Assembly: GCF_001677885.1 (NCBI RefSeq) | Contig: NZ_LOCQ01000048.1 | Span: forward strand, 94,171-158,170 | Direction of reading: 5' to 3' | Origin: Janthinobacterium psychrotolerans | GTDB taxonomy: Bacteria > Pseudomonadota > Gammaproteobacteria > Burkholderiales > Burkholderiaceae_D | DNA: 64,000 nt | Shown: one piece after another, positions 46,505-55,625 of the stretch | How positions within the stretch are numbered: the stretch's first letter is position 1 | How the letters are laid out: every line of letters starts with the position of its first letter | The notes under the pieces: model-generated | Told to the model about the DNA's origin: nothing | The model's database searches: none | Seen by the model: the letters and a program-made list of their open reading frames with translations, nothing else | Made by a program: the position numbers and the translations under genes

Positions 46505-46562
46505 GGCGGCCAGCAGGCTGGCCGCCGCACGCAAAATGAAACGGGAGGCTTGCGCCTCCCGG
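46505..46562 (-). promoter_or_regulatory. Tandem hairpins between gltI and gltJ
   Basis: Two strong stems in the gap: GGCGGCCAGC/GCTGGCCGCC (46505-46528) and CGGGAGGC/GCCTCCCG (46542-46561). Neither has a T-run on the minus strand. Such structures after a binding-protein gene usually protect its mRNA from 3' exonucleases, giving more binding protein than membrane subunits. Confidence 0.55.
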
Positions 46563-46579
46563 TTTTTCACGCAGTCCTG

Positions 46580-47536
46580 TTATTTTTTCTTTTTGTCCGA
46601 CGCTTTTTGCGCTTCCGGCACGGCCGCGTAGGCCGCCGGATCACCCGAGTCGGTCGGATTGGCGAAGACCGCCTTGAGTTGCGGCGGCATCGGGAAATTC
46701 AGGTTGATGTTTTTAGGCGGGATATTCGAGGTAAACCATTTCGCATAAATGCGGTTGATGTCGTCGCTCTTGTACAGGCGGCTCAAGGCATCGTCGACCA
46801 CCTTTTTGAAGGCCGGGTCATTCTTGCGCATCATGATGCCGTACGGCTCGACCGACAGCGCTTCCTTGGTGATCTCGTAGTCGCCCGGCGTTTTCGAATT
46901 GGCCACTTGCGACGCGAGCAGGATGTCGTCGTTGGCTTCGGCCACGGCGCGGCCGGTTTCGAGCATCAGGAACGATTCAGGATGGTCCTTGGCAATGGCG
47001 ATATTCATGCCCAGGTTTTTTTCCTTGTTCAGGATCGTCATCTGCTTGACGGTCGAGGTGCCGGCGGTGGCGACCAGGGTCTTGCCGCGCATGTCTTCCA
47101 GGCTCTTGATGTTCGACGATTTCTTGGCCAGCAAGCGGTTGGCGATCACGAACATGGTCGGCGCGAACGCGACCTGCTGCTGGCGCTCCAGGTTGTTGGT
47201 GGTCGAGCCGCATTCGAGGTCGATGGTGCCGTTGGCCATCAGCGGAATGCGGTTGGCCGAGGTGACAGGGCTCATCACCACTTTCAGTTCGCTCAGGCCC
47301 AGGTGTTTTTGCAGGGCCGTGACGACCTTCATGCACAGGTCGATGGAATAACCCTGGTACTGCTGCTTGTCATCGAGATAGGAAAACGGTACCGAGCCGT
47401 CGCGCACGCCGAGCGTGACGGAACCGGCTTTTTTGATCTTGGCCAAGGTGCCCGTCAATTCCTGGGCCTGGGCTGGCGACATGCTGCTGATAACACCGAC
47501 GCTGAGCAGTGTGGCGAAAAGTTTGGTCAATTTCAT
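46580..47536 (-). CDS. gltI: Glutamate/aspartate periplasmic binding protein
   Basis: A 318-residue class II solute-binding protein. Signal peptide MKLTKLFATLLSVGVISSM...AQA, then LAKIKKAGSVTLGVRDGSVPFSYLDDKQQYQGYSIDLC. The ECGSTTNNLERQQQVAFAPTMFV segment carries ligand contacts of the Glu/Asp group. First gene of gltIJKL; GGAG lies 5 nt upstream of the ATG. Confidence 0.93.
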   Translation of the reverse strand: MKLTKLFATLLSVGVISSMSPAQAQELTGTLAKIKKAGSVTLGVRDGSVPFSYLDDKQQYQGYSIDLCMKVVTALQKHLGLSELKVVMSPVTSANRIPLMANGTIDLECGSTTNNLERQQQVAFAPTMFVIANRLLAKKSSNIKSLEDMRGKTLVATAGTSTVKQMTILNKEKNLGMNIAIAKDHPESFLMLETGRAVAEANDDILLASQVANSKTPGDYEITKEALSVEPYGIMMRKNDPAFKKVVDDALSRLYKSDDINRIYAKWFTSNIPPKNINLNFPMPPQLKAVFANPTDSGDPAAYAAVPEAQKASDKKKK

Positions 47537-47700
47537 AGAGTCTCCTGAGCGGACAAACCAGGCCAGGCCTGGACGAAACAACTGGGGTGCGAATGCCACC
47601 AATGGATTAATTTTATTTCATTTTCAGCGTCCTACCAGTCCTTTTCTTCGATTGACAGTCAGTTTCACCGGAATAGGGACGCCGCGCACCAGTGAAGTGC

Positions 47701-47738
47701 CGTCGCTGTAGCATTTTTCCTACTGTTTTACAGCGACG
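47701..47738. repeat. 10-bp inverted repeat in the gltI upstream region
   Basis: CGTCGCTGTA and TACAGCGACG, exact complements 18 bp apart, sit 3 bp past the ABC exporter stop. It may end the exporter transcript (no T-run) or serve glt control. I found no clear promoter in the rest of the 205-bp gap. Confidence 0.5.
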
Positions 47739-47741
47739 CAC

Positions 47742-49589
47742 TTATTTGGCCAGGCTCAATGTTTCGCTGTCGCTGTCTTCCTCATCGCGCTGGCCGGCCT
47801 GCTGGCGTTGCCACATCTGCGCATACAGGCCATCAAGCGCCAGCAATTGCGCATGCGTGCCCCGTTCGACAATGCGGCCATGATCGAGCACCAAAATTTG
47901 CTGCGCATCGGCCACCGTCGACAAACGGTGCGCGATGACCAGGGTGGTGCGGTTCTTCGCGATCTCCTTCAACTGCGCCTGGATCGCCTGTTCCGCTTTC
48001 GAGTCGAGCGCCGAGGTGGCCTCGTCGAAGATCAGAATCGCCGGGTCTTTCAGCAAGGTGCGGGCAATCGCCACGCGCTGTTTTTCGCCGCCCGACAATT
48101 TCAAGCCACGTTCGCCCACCATCGACGCATAACCGTCCGGCAGGCTTTCGATGAAGTCGTGGATCGACGCCGCCTTGGCCGCCGCCACGATGGCTTGCTT
48201 GCTGGCGCCCGGCTTGCCGTAGGCGATGTTGTATTCGATGCTGTCGTTGAACAGCACCGTGTCTTGCGGCACGATGCCGATCGCCGCGCGCAGCGAGTCC
48301 TGCGTGATCATCCTTAAATCCTGGCCGTCGATGGTGATGCTGCCCTCATTGACTTCATAGAAGCGAAACAGCAGGCGTGACAAGGTCGACTTGCCCGAAC
48401 CGCTATGGCCGACCACCGCCGTGGTGGTGCCGGCGGCGATCTGGAAGTCGACATCGAACAGGATCTGGCGCTTGGCCTCGTAGCTGAAGTCCACATGCGC
48501 AAAGCGCACTGCCGCGCCTTGCGTGACCAGCGGCGTGGCTTGCGGCGTATCGGCGATCTCGCGGTTCTCGTCGAGCAGCGAGAACAAACGCTCCATGTCG
48601 GCCAGGCTTTGCTTGATCTCGCGGTAGATCACGCCGAGGAAATTGAGCGGAATATACAACTGGATCATGAAGGCGTTCACCAGCACCAGGTCGCCCAGGG
48701 TCATGCTGCCGGCGATCACGCCCACCGTCGCGCGCCAGAGGATCAAGGTGACGGCCGTGGCGATGATCAGCGACTGTCCCGTGTTCAGCAACGACAGCGA
48801 GGTTTGCGACTTGACGGCGGCCGACTCATAGCGCTGCAGGCCCTCGTCATAGCGGCGCGCCTCGTAGTCTTCATTGCCAAAATACTTGACGGTCTCGTAG
48901 TTGATCAGCGAATCGATGGCTTTCGTGTTGGCCTTGGAATCGAGGTCGTTCATGGTGCGCCGAAAATGCGTGCGCCAGTTCGTCACCAGCACGGTAAAGG
49001 CGATATACGACACCAGCGCCACCGCCGTGATGACGGTGAACCAGATATCGTAATGCAGCACCAGGTAGCCGAGCACCAGGGTGATTTCCACCAGGGTCGG
49101 CAGGATATTGAACAGGGTATAGGAAATGAGCGAACCGACGCTGCGCGTGCCGCGTTCGATATCGCGCGTCATGCCGCCCGTCTGGCGGTTCAGGTGAAAG
49201 CGCAGGGACAGCGCATGCAGGTGGCGAAACACCTGCAGGGCAATGGTGCGCACGGCGCGCTGGGTGACGCGGGCAAACAGGAATTCGCGCAGCTCGGTAA
49301 ACAGGGTGGTCGACACGCGCAGCAAACCATAGGCCACCAGCAGCGCGACGGGCAACACCAGCAGCGCCTGCGGATGGCTGGCCGTGACCGTCATGGCGTC
49401 GACCAGTTTCTTCAGAATCAAGGGCACGCCGACATTGGCCAGCTTGGCGCCCACCAGGCATAGCAGCGCCAGCAGCACGCGCCATTTGTAGACCCACAAA
49501 TACGGCAGCAAGGTTTTCAGGGTGGCAAAATCGCTGCGGCTGGCGGCGGCGGGCGAGCGAGGTGGGGGAGATGTCTGGGAGCGGCGCAT
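47742..49589 (-). CDS. ABC exporter, Atm1/MsbA-like half-transporter
   Basis: A 615-residue fused membrane and ATPase half-transporter. Six helices between about residues 25 and 330, then cassette with Walker A VVGHSGSGKSTLSRLLFRFYE, signature LSGGEKQRVAIARTLL and Walker B ILIFDEATSALDS. The HLHALSLRFHLNRQTGGMTRDIERGTR segment is characteristic of the Atm1/HMT-1 group, which exports glutathione-bound sulphur or metals and protects against metals; MsbA-like lipid flippase is the alternative. Start at 49589 is the first good ATG but has no clear ribosome site. It is divergent from the thioesterase gene. Confidence 0.87.
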   Translation of the reverse strand: MRRSQTSPPPRSPAAASRSDFATLKTLLPYLWVYKWRVLLALLCLVGAKLANVGVPLILKKLVDAMTVTASHPQALLVLPVALLVAYGLLRVSTTLFTELREFLFARVTQRAVRTIALQVFRHLHALSLRFHLNRQTGGMTRDIERGTRSVGSLISYTLFNILPTLVEITLVLGYLVLHYDIWFTVITAVALVSYIAFTVLVTNWRTHFRRTMNDLDSKANTKAIDSLINYETVKYFGNEDYEARRYDEGLQRYESAAVKSQTSLSLLNTGQSLIIATAVTLILWRATVGVIAGSMTLGDLVLVNAFMIQLYIPLNFLGVIYREIKQSLADMERLFSLLDENREIADTPQATPLVTQGAAVRFAHVDFSYEAKRQILFDVDFQIAAGTTTAVVGHSGSGKSTLSRLLFRFYEVNEGSITIDGQDLRMITQDSLRAAIGIVPQDTVLFNDSIEYNIAYGKPGASKQAIVAAAKAASIHDFIESLPDGYASMVGERGLKLSGGEKQRVAIARTLLKDPAILIFDEATSALDSKAEQAIQAQLKEIAKNRTTLVIAHRLSTVADAQQILVLDHGRIVERGTHAQLLALDGLYAQMWQRQQAGQRDEEDSDSETLSLAK

Positions 49590-49650
49590 GGCGAAGGTCG
49601 GCTTTTTATGGTTCAATCGGGACAATTGTAGCCTTTCATGAGAATAAACG

Positions 49651-50091
49651 ATGAGCACCTCCCCCGCCCGCCCCGACAACTGCCTGGCCTCCGGCCTGCC
49701 CGCCGGCAAAATGCCCGAACTGCGCATGATGCCAGCGCCATCGGACGCCAACGTCTACGGCGACGTATTCGGCGGCTGGATCATGGCGCAGGTCGATATC
49801 GCCGGCTCGCTGCCGGCCACGCGGCGCGCCAACGGCCGGGTCGCAACCATCGCCGTCAACTCTTTCGTCTTCAAAAACCCCGTGTTCGTCGGCGATCTGC
49901 TGTCGTTCTACGCCGAGATCGTCAAGGTCGGCAACACCTCGATCACCGTCAATGTGGAGGTGTATGCCGAGCGCAACCGCCTGCAGGCGTGCATCGTGAA
50001 GGTCACCGAAGCGACCCTGATCTACGTCGCCACCGACTCGGACCGCAAGCCGCGCCAGGTGCCGCCGATTGAAACCCTGCTGTCGCCATAA
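49651..50091 (+). CDS. Acyl-CoA thioesterase, YciA-like hotdog
   Basis: A 146-residue hotdog-fold thioesterase. Active-site segment SDANVYGDVFGGWIMAQVDIAGSLPA with the catalytic Asp, then TIAVNSFVFKNPVFVGDLLSFYAEIVKVGNTSITVNVEVYAE. YciA-like enzymes hydrolyse acyl-CoAs broadly. It is separated from phoD downstream by only 8 bp, so the two may be cotranscribed. Confidence 0.87.
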   Translation: MSTSPARPDNCLASGLPAGKMPELRMMPAPSDANVYGDVFGGWIMAQVDIAGSLPATRRANGRVATIAVNSFVFKNPVFVGDLLSFYAEIVKVGNTSITVNVEVYAERNRLQACIVKVTEATLIYVATDSDRKPRQVPPIETLLSP

Positions 50092-50099
50092 ACCACGCC

Positions 50100-51689
50100 A
50101 TGGATAGCCAGCGCCGCATTTTTCTCGCCAGCGCTGCACGCATTGCCGCGCTGACGGCCGCCGGCAGCGCGCTGACCGGCGCCGGCGCCAGCGCCGCCAC
50201 GCGCATGAATGGCGCCGGCTATCCGTTTGCGCTCGGCGTCGCTTCCGGCTCGCCGCTGCCCGACGCGGTGGTGATCTGGACGCGCATCAACCACGACCCG
50301 CTGAACGCTGGCGCCACGCCGGCCATCGCCCTGGCCGTGCGCTGGGAAGTGGCCGACGACGAGGCGTTCCAGCGCATCGTCGCCAAAGGCCAGGCGATGG
50401 CCACGCCGGAACTGGCGCACAGCGTGCATGTGGACGTGACGGACCTGGCGCCTGGCCGCTGGTACTGGTACCGCTTTATCTTTGGCGACGCCGTCAGCCC
50501 GGTCGGGCGCACGCGCACCGCCCCGCCTGCATCCGACATGCCGGCCTCGCTGAAGCTGGCCGTGGCGTCGTGCCAGCACTGGGAGTTCGGCAGCTATGCG
50601 GCGCACCGGCATATCGCCGCGGCCGCGCCCGACCTGGTGGCGTTTTTGGGCGACTATATCTATGAATGGGGCGCCTACCAGCTGCGGCATCCGCAGCGCG
50701 CCGTGCGCCGCGACGAAAGCTTCAACCTGCAGCAGTACCGCGCCCGCTATGCGCAATACAAAAGCGATGCGGATTTGCAGGGCGCACACCGGGTGGCGCC
50801 GTGGATCGTCACCTGGGACGACCATGAGGTGGCCAATGACTACGGCAACGAACGCGACGAGCTGCTCACGCCCACTTTTTTGCAGCGCCGCGCGGCCGCC
50901 TACCAGGCCTTTTATGAGCATATGCCGCTGCGCCTGCTGCCGCTGGGCCGGCGCGGCTTTGTCGATATGCGCATCTACCAGCGCTACGACTGGGGCCGCC
51001 TGGCGCGGTTTCACGTACTCGACGACCGCCAGTACCGCACCCACCATGCCTGTCCCAGGCCAAACCGCGGCGGCTCCAATTCCGTCACGACCCGAAACTG
51101 CCCGGATTTGCGCAAACCGCAGCGCACCATGCTGGGCACAGCGCAGGAACAGTGGCTGCAGGAAGGGCTGACAAAGTCGCCCGCGCGCTGGAATATCCTG
51201 GCCCAGCAGACCCTGATGGCGCAATCGAGCCAGGTGCCGATCACGCGGCCCGGCGATGAACGGATCTGGACCGACGGCTGGGACGGCTATCCGGTGGCGC
51301 GCCAGAAGCTGCTCGACGCCCTGCAAGCGAGCGGCGCGCGCAATCCGCTGGTGCTGTCCGGCGACGTGCATACATTCTATGCGACCGAACTGAGCCGCGA
51401 CGCCATGCGCCCCGTCTCGCGCGCCAATCCGCTGCTGGCCACCGAGTTCTGCGGCACTTCGATCACGTCCAGTTCGCGCCCGCAATCGCGCACCGACGAC
51501 TACGTGGCGATGAATCCGCATATCCGCTACGGTCGCAGCGACAAGCGCGGCTACATGCTGATGGAGATTACACCCGCCAAAACCACCACCTGGTTCCAGG
51601 GCCTGGACAATGTGCGCGACAGCGCCTCGCACATCGCCACCCTGGCCAGCTTTACCGTCCGGGACGGCAAGGCCGGCCTGCAAAACTGA
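50100..51689 (+). CDS. phoD: PhoD-type alkaline phosphatase, Tat-exported
   Basis: A 529-residue metallophosphatase. The N-terminus SQRRIFLASAARIAALTAAGSALTGAG is a Tat signal (RR-x-F-L). The family motifs are ALGVASGSPLPDAVVIWTRI, LAVASCQHWEFG, LGDYIYEWGAYQ, WDDHEVANDYGNERDEL and VLSGDVHTFYATEL, with the Asp, Asn and His residues that bind Ca and Fe in PhoD. It releases phosphate from phosphodiesters and monoesters outside the cytoplasm. The stop abuts the stop of the convergent LytTR gene with no gap. Confidence 0.88.
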   Translation: MDSQRRIFLASAARIAALTAAGSALTGAGASAATRMNGAGYPFALGVASGSPLPDAVVIWTRINHDPLNAGATPAIALAVRWEVADDEAFQRIVAKGQAMATPELAHSVHVDVTDLAPGRWYWYRFIFGDAVSPVGRTRTAPPASDMPASLKLAVASCQHWEFGSYAAHRHIAAAAPDLVAFLGDYIYEWGAYQLRHPQRAVRRDESFNLQQYRARYAQYKSDADLQGAHRVAPWIVTWDDHEVANDYGNERDELLTPTFLQRRAAAYQAFYEHMPLRLLPLGRRGFVDMRIYQRYDWGRLARFHVLDDRQYRTHHACPRPNRGGSNSVTTRNCPDLRKPQRTMLGTAQEQWLQEGLTKSPARWNILAQQTLMAQSSQVPITRPGDERIWTDGWDGYPVARQKLLDALQASGARNPLVLSGDVHTFYATELSRDAMRPVSRANPLLATEFCGTSITSSSRPQSRTDDYVAMNPHIRYGRSDKRGYMLMEITPAKTTTWFQGLDNVRDSASHIATLASFTVRDGKAGLQN

Positions 51690-52574
51690 TCAGGCCACCG
51701 CGACTTTTTTCAGCGCCTCGCGGTAGCGCCGGCTGACCGGCACCTCGCCGCCGGTCGTCAATATCGCGCGTGCGTCGCCCGAATCGAGCGGCACGATGGT
51801 GTGGACGAAAGCCAGATTGACGATATAGCTGCGGTGCACGCGCACAAAGTGGGTGGCGTCGAGGCGACGCTCAATGGCGGCCATGGTCGAGCGCAGCGGA
51901 TAGTCATGGCCGCGCACATGCAGGTTCACGTAATTGCCCCAGGCCTGTATCCATTCGATGTCCGCCGCCGGCAGCAGAAAATCCTTGCCCAGCTTGCGCA
52001 CCAAAAACCGTTCCGGCTGGGCTACCGGTTCCACCGCCGGCCCCTGGTCCGGTTCGCCCAGCAAAGTCGCCTCGCCCTGCCAGCGCATCAGCAGCAACTG
52101 GTAAAAGCCGACAAACAGCAGGATCGAGAAGTAAGTGCGCACATCCTTGATATATTCATACGGCAGCTCGCGCCACCAGCTGCCGAAATCGTAATCGCCA
52201 CCCTGTGTCCAATAGACCAGTTTGCGCAGGGCCACCATGGCCAGCACATGCACCAGGCTGTAGATAAGGGACGCCGCCAGGTGCCAGCGCAGGTTCTGGC
52301 GCTGGAATACCAGCTGCAGCGGGCGCAGCTGATTGGCAAAAATCACCACCGGGACCAGCGCCAGCAAGACCAGGTTGCTGCTCCATTCCCACAAGGCCAC
52401 TTCCCAGAACGGCGTAGCGACATGCGTACGGACGCGATCCAACCAGCTGATCCAGCAGTTGAGCGAGGTTTGCAGCAGATACAAGACGATCCAGAAACCG
52501 GGCTCGGCGAACCTGCGCCAGCGTTGATAACGTTGCAACAGATCGGTGGAAGACACGCTCATGGTGGCAGACAT
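51690..52574 (-). CDS. Membrane-anchored LytTR transcription factor
   Basis: A 294-residue protein with four hydrophobic segments (roughly 20-185) and a C-terminal LytTR DNA-binding domain (FLVRKLGKDFLLPAADIEWIQAWGNYVNLHVRGHDYPLRSTMAAIERRLDATHFVRVHRSYIVNLA in order). There is no receiver domain, so it would sense directly through its membrane part. Two ATGs 12 bp apart are possible; the outer one is given. It is divergent from an acyltransferase gene, and a direct repeat in the shared gap may be its binding site. Confidence 0.85.
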   Translation of the reverse strand: MSATMSVSSTDLLQRYQRWRRFAEPGFWIVLYLLQTSLNCWISWLDRVRTHVATPFWEVALWEWSSNLVLLALVPVVIFANQLRPLQLVFQRQNLRWHLAASLIYSLVHVLAMVALRKLVYWTQGGDYDFGSWWRELPYEYIKDVRTYFSILLFVGFYQLLLMRWQGEATLLGEPDQGPAVEPVAQPERFLVRKLGKDFLLPAADIEWIQAWGNYVNLHVRGHDYPLRSTMAAIERRLDATHFVRVHRSYIVNLAFVHTIVPLDSGDARAILTTGGEVPVSRRYREALKKVAVA

Positions 52575-52624
52575 AAAATTAGTTGCCTGATTGTACGATC
52601 CACCGGCCGTCCCGGGACCGCCAC

Positions 52625-52652
52625 TGGTCACAAACAGCCTTCGATTGGTCAC
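52625..52652 (+). promoter_or_regulatory. Candidate LytTR operator, TGGTCAC direct repeats
   Basis: TGGTCAC at 52625-52631 and at 52646-52652, same direction, 21 bp start to start. LytTR proteins bind two roughly 9-bp direct repeats separated by about 12 bp, the spacing seen here. The repeats lie just upstream of a possible acyltransferase promoter (TATGCT at 52683-52688). Confidence 0.5.
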
Positions 52653-52719
52653 TTTTTGCTGGTTCGCCCGGGCCGGCCCGCCTATGCTGGGGTCATTCCA
52701 CCACCACCAGCCACCCACC

Positions 52720-53892
52720 ATGACCCATGCCTCCCGCCGCCACGATATCGACGCCTTGCGCTTTCTTGTCTTCAGCCTGCTGATCGCCTACCACACAGCC
52801 ATGCTCTACCTGGCCGGCGCCGACTTCCACATGAAGAGCACTTACCTGACCGACAGCCTGAACTTTCCGATGGTGTTCATCAACCGCTGGCGCATGGAAA
52901 TCGTGTTCCTCATTTCCGGCGTGTCGTGCGCCATGATGACGCAAACGTCGCGCGGCGCCTTCCTGTGGCGCCGGGTGCAGCGCCTGTTGCTGCCGCTGCT
53001 GTTTGGCGTGCTGGTGGTGGTGCCGCTGCAGCCGTATTGCGAAGGCGTCAGCAATGGCCTGGTGGCGCCTGGCTATGGCCAGTTCCTGCTCGATTACTTT
53101 GGCCACCATGCCTGGCCGGCCGGCGCCTTTACGGGCTGGAAAACCAGTTTTACCTGGAATCATCTGTGGTATCTGGTGTATCTGCTGCTGTACACCATCG
53201 TGCTGGTGGCGCTGCAGCCGATGCTGGAAAGGCTCCGGCCGCTGTTCACCGGCCTGCGCGGCTGGCGCCTGCTGGTGCTGCCCGCCCTGCTCCCACTGGC
53301 GGCCACCGTCTTCCTGAAACTGCGCTACCCGGAAAACCATGCGCTGGTTAAAGACTGGTACGCGCACGCCATCTATTTCACCATGTACCTGTATGGCTGG
53401 TGGCTGGGCAATGACAAGGGCGTATGGCAGGAACTGGCGCGGCTGCGCTGGCACACGCTGCTGCTGGCGCCCTGCGCATTTGCCGTGTATGTCGGCTTTG
53501 ACCTGGTGTATTCGGAAAACCTGCTGACCTGGGCGTCAAGCGGTTCCTGGCCGATGCGCAATCTGTACATGTGGCTGGCCATTTGCGCCATCCTGGGCTG
53601 GTCGCATACCCTGCTCAACCGTCCGTTTGCCTGGCTGGCGTGGGCGCGCCAGGCCGTCTATCCCTGGTATATCCTGCATCAGAGCGCCATCGTGCTGCTG
53701 GCCTACTGGCTGGTACCCCTGAAGCTGGGGCCAGTGGTGGAACCAGTGCTGATACTGGCCGGTACGGTGGCGATCTGCTGGGGACTCACCTCGCTGCTGA
53801 TCAGCAAGGTGAACTGGCTGCGCGTCTGTTTCGGTTTGCCCGCCAGGCCAGCGCGCAGGCTGGCCGCGGGCAAAGCACTGCCTGCGGTCTAG
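52720..53892 (+). CDS. Acyltransferase family 3 membrane protein
   Basis: A 390-residue membrane protein with about 10 helices. It starts with RRHDIDALRFLVFSLLIAYHTAMLYL, the catalytic-His motif of the acyltransferase-3 family, and has WNHLWYLVYLLLYTIV and YPWYILHQSAIVLLAYW. The nearest forms resemble OpgC-like glucan succinyltransferases, so modification of an exported glycan or lipid is likely. The stop overlaps the convergent fadD stop by 4 bp. Confidence 0.85.
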   Translation: MTHASRRHDIDALRFLVFSLLIAYHTAMLYLAGADFHMKSTYLTDSLNFPMVFINRWRMEIVFLISGVSCAMMTQTSRGAFLWRRVQRLLLPLLFGVLVVVPLQPYCEGVSNGLVAPGYGQFLLDYFGHHAWPAGAFTGWKTSFTWNHLWYLVYLLLYTIVLVALQPMLERLRPLFTGLRGWRLLVLPALLPLAATVFLKLRYPENHALVKDWYAHAIYFTMYLYGWWLGNDKGVWQELARLRWHTLLLAPCAFAVYVGFDLVYSENLLTWASSGSWPMRNLYMWLAICAILGWSHTLLNRPFAWLAWARQAVYPWYILHQSAIVLLAYWLVPLKLGPVVEPVLILAGTVAICWGLTSLLISKVNWLRVCFGLPARPARRLAAGKALPAV

Positions 53893-55571
53893 GCGACTTT
53901 TTTCTCGTCACGCAACTGACGGCGCAAGATTTTTCCGACATTGGTCTTCGGCAACTCATCGCGGAACTCGATGTATTTCGGTTTTTTATATGCTGTCAGT
54001 TCATGCTTGCAGTGCTCGCGGATCTGTTCCACCGTCAGGTTCGGATCCTTGCGCACCACAAACACTTTCACGGCTTCGCCCGAGTTACCGTCCGGCACGC
54101 CAATGCAAGCGCATTCGAGCACGCCCGGGCAGGAAGCGACCACGTCTTCCACCTCGTTCGGATACACATTGAAGCCCGAGACAATGATCATGTCTTTCTT
54201 GCGATCGACGATGCGCACATAGCCGCGCTCATCCATGATGCCGACGTCGCCGGTCTTGAAGTAGCCGTCCGCCGTCATCGATTTGGCGGTTTCATCGGGG
54301 CGCTGCCAGTAGCCGGCCATCACTTGCGGGCCTTTCACGGCGATTTCACCGGGCTGGCCCAGCGGCACTTCCACGCCATCGTCGTCGATGATGGTGACAT
54401 CGGTCGACGGAATCGGCATGCCGATGGTGCCCGTGAATTCGGTGATGTCGACGCGGTTGCCGGTAACCACCGGCGAGGTTTCCGACATGCCATAGCCTTC
54501 GATCAGCGGGCAGCCGGTCACTTTCAGCCAGCGTTCGGCCACATTGCGCTGCAAGGCCATGCCGCCGCCGTTGCACACTTTATAGCTGGAAAAATCGAGC
54601 TTGGCGAAGTCGTCATTGTTGAGCAAGGCGTTGTACAAGGTGTTGACGGCCGGGAAGACGACAATCTTGTACTTGGCCAGTTCCTTGACGAAACCTGGAA
54701 TGTCGCGCGGGTTTGGCACCAGCACGTTCAGGCCGCCCAGGCGCATGCCCATCAGCGCGCTGACTGTCAGCGAATAGATATGGTACAGCGGCAAGGCGCA
54801 CACAAAACCCATCGAGGTGGCGCGCATCTCCTTCGTCATCACGGGCGCGATCCACGCCTCGTTTTGCAGCACATTGGCGATCACGTTACGGTGCAGCAGC
54901 ATCGCGCCTTTCGAGACACCCGTGGTGCCGCCCGTGTATTGCAGGAAGACGATATCGTCGTGGCCCTGCTGGACCGGTTTGAGTTTCAGGCGTGCGCCTT
55001 GGGCCAGCATCTTGTTGAAACCGATGGCGCCCGGCAGATGAAAGGCCGGCACCATTTTCTTGATTTTGCGCACCACGAAATTGACGATCGTGCCTTTCAG
55101 ACCCCCGAGCAAGTCGCCCATGGTGGCGACGATCACGTGTTTGACCTGGGTGTGCGGCAGCACCTGCTCGACCGTGGTGGCGAAGTTTTCCAGCACGATG
55201 ATCGCCTCGCTGCCCGAGTCGACCAGCTGGTGCTGCAGTTCGCGCGGGGTGTACAGCGGATTGACGTTGACCACCGTATAGCCGGCGCGCAAAATCGCCG
55301 CCATCGCCACCGGATACTGCAGCACGTTCGGCAGCATGATGGCCACGCGCGCGCCGGGCGACAAGCCCTTGCTTTGCAGCCAGGCGCCCATCTGCAGCGA
55401 CAATTTGTCGAGCTCGCGGTAGGTAAGGAATTTATCCATGCACACGAACGCATTGCGGTCCGCGTACTTCTGGAACGATTCTTCCAGCAAGTGCGTCACG
55501 GAGCGGTATTGCGTGCAATCAATCTCTGTCGGCACGCTGTCCGGGTACGACTTCAACCAAATCTTGTCCAT
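53889..55571 (-). CDS. fadD: Long-chain fatty acid-CoA ligase (second of tandem pair)
   Basis: A 560-residue adenylate-forming ligase activating fatty acids with ATP and CoA. Motifs: FLQYTGGTTGVSKGAM (AMP/P-loop), YGMSETSPV, GYFKTGDVGIMDERGYVRIVDRKKDMIIVSGFNVYPNEVE and the C-terminal KTNVGKILRRQLRDE lysine. GAGG lies about 8 nt before the ATG. It follows a near-identical-length paralogue with a 54-bp gap. Confidence 0.92.
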   Translation of the reverse strand: MDKIWLKSYPDSVPTEIDCTQYRSVTHLLEESFQKYADRNAFVCMDKFLTYRELDKLSLQMGAWLQSKGLSPGARVAIMLPNVLQYPVAMAAILRAGYTVVNVNPLYTPRELQHQLVDSGSEAIIVLENFATTVEQVLPHTQVKHVIVATMGDLLGGLKGTIVNFVVRKIKKMVPAFHLPGAIGFNKMLAQGARLKLKPVQQGHDDIVFLQYTGGTTGVSKGAMLLHRNVIANVLQNEAWIAPVMTKEMRATSMGFVCALPLYHIYSLTVSALMGMRLGGLNVLVPNPRDIPGFVKELAKYKIVVFPAVNTLYNALLNNDDFAKLDFSSYKVCNGGGMALQRNVAERWLKVTGCPLIEGYGMSETSPVVTGNRVDITEFTGTIGMPIPSTDVTIIDDDGVEVPLGQPGEIAVKGPQVMAGYWQRPDETAKSMTADGYFKTGDVGIMDERGYVRIVDRKKDMIIVSGFNVYPNEVEDVVASCPGVLECACIGVPDGNSGEAVKVFVVRKDPNLTVEQIREHCKHELTAYKKPKYIEFRDELPKTNVGKILRRQLRDEKKVA

Positions 55572-55594
55572 CTTGCCTCATCTTTATCTGTGAA

Positions 55595-55619
55595 GGGACG
55601 CGCCGCCCTGGCGCATCCC
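55595..55619 (-). promoter_or_regulatory. Hairpin between the two fadD genes
   Basis: GGGACGCGCC/GGCGCATCCC, 10-bp stem with one A-C mismatch and a 5-nt loop, no T-run. Likely mRNA processing or stability. Confidence 0.45.
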
Positions 55620-55625
55620 GGTGTT

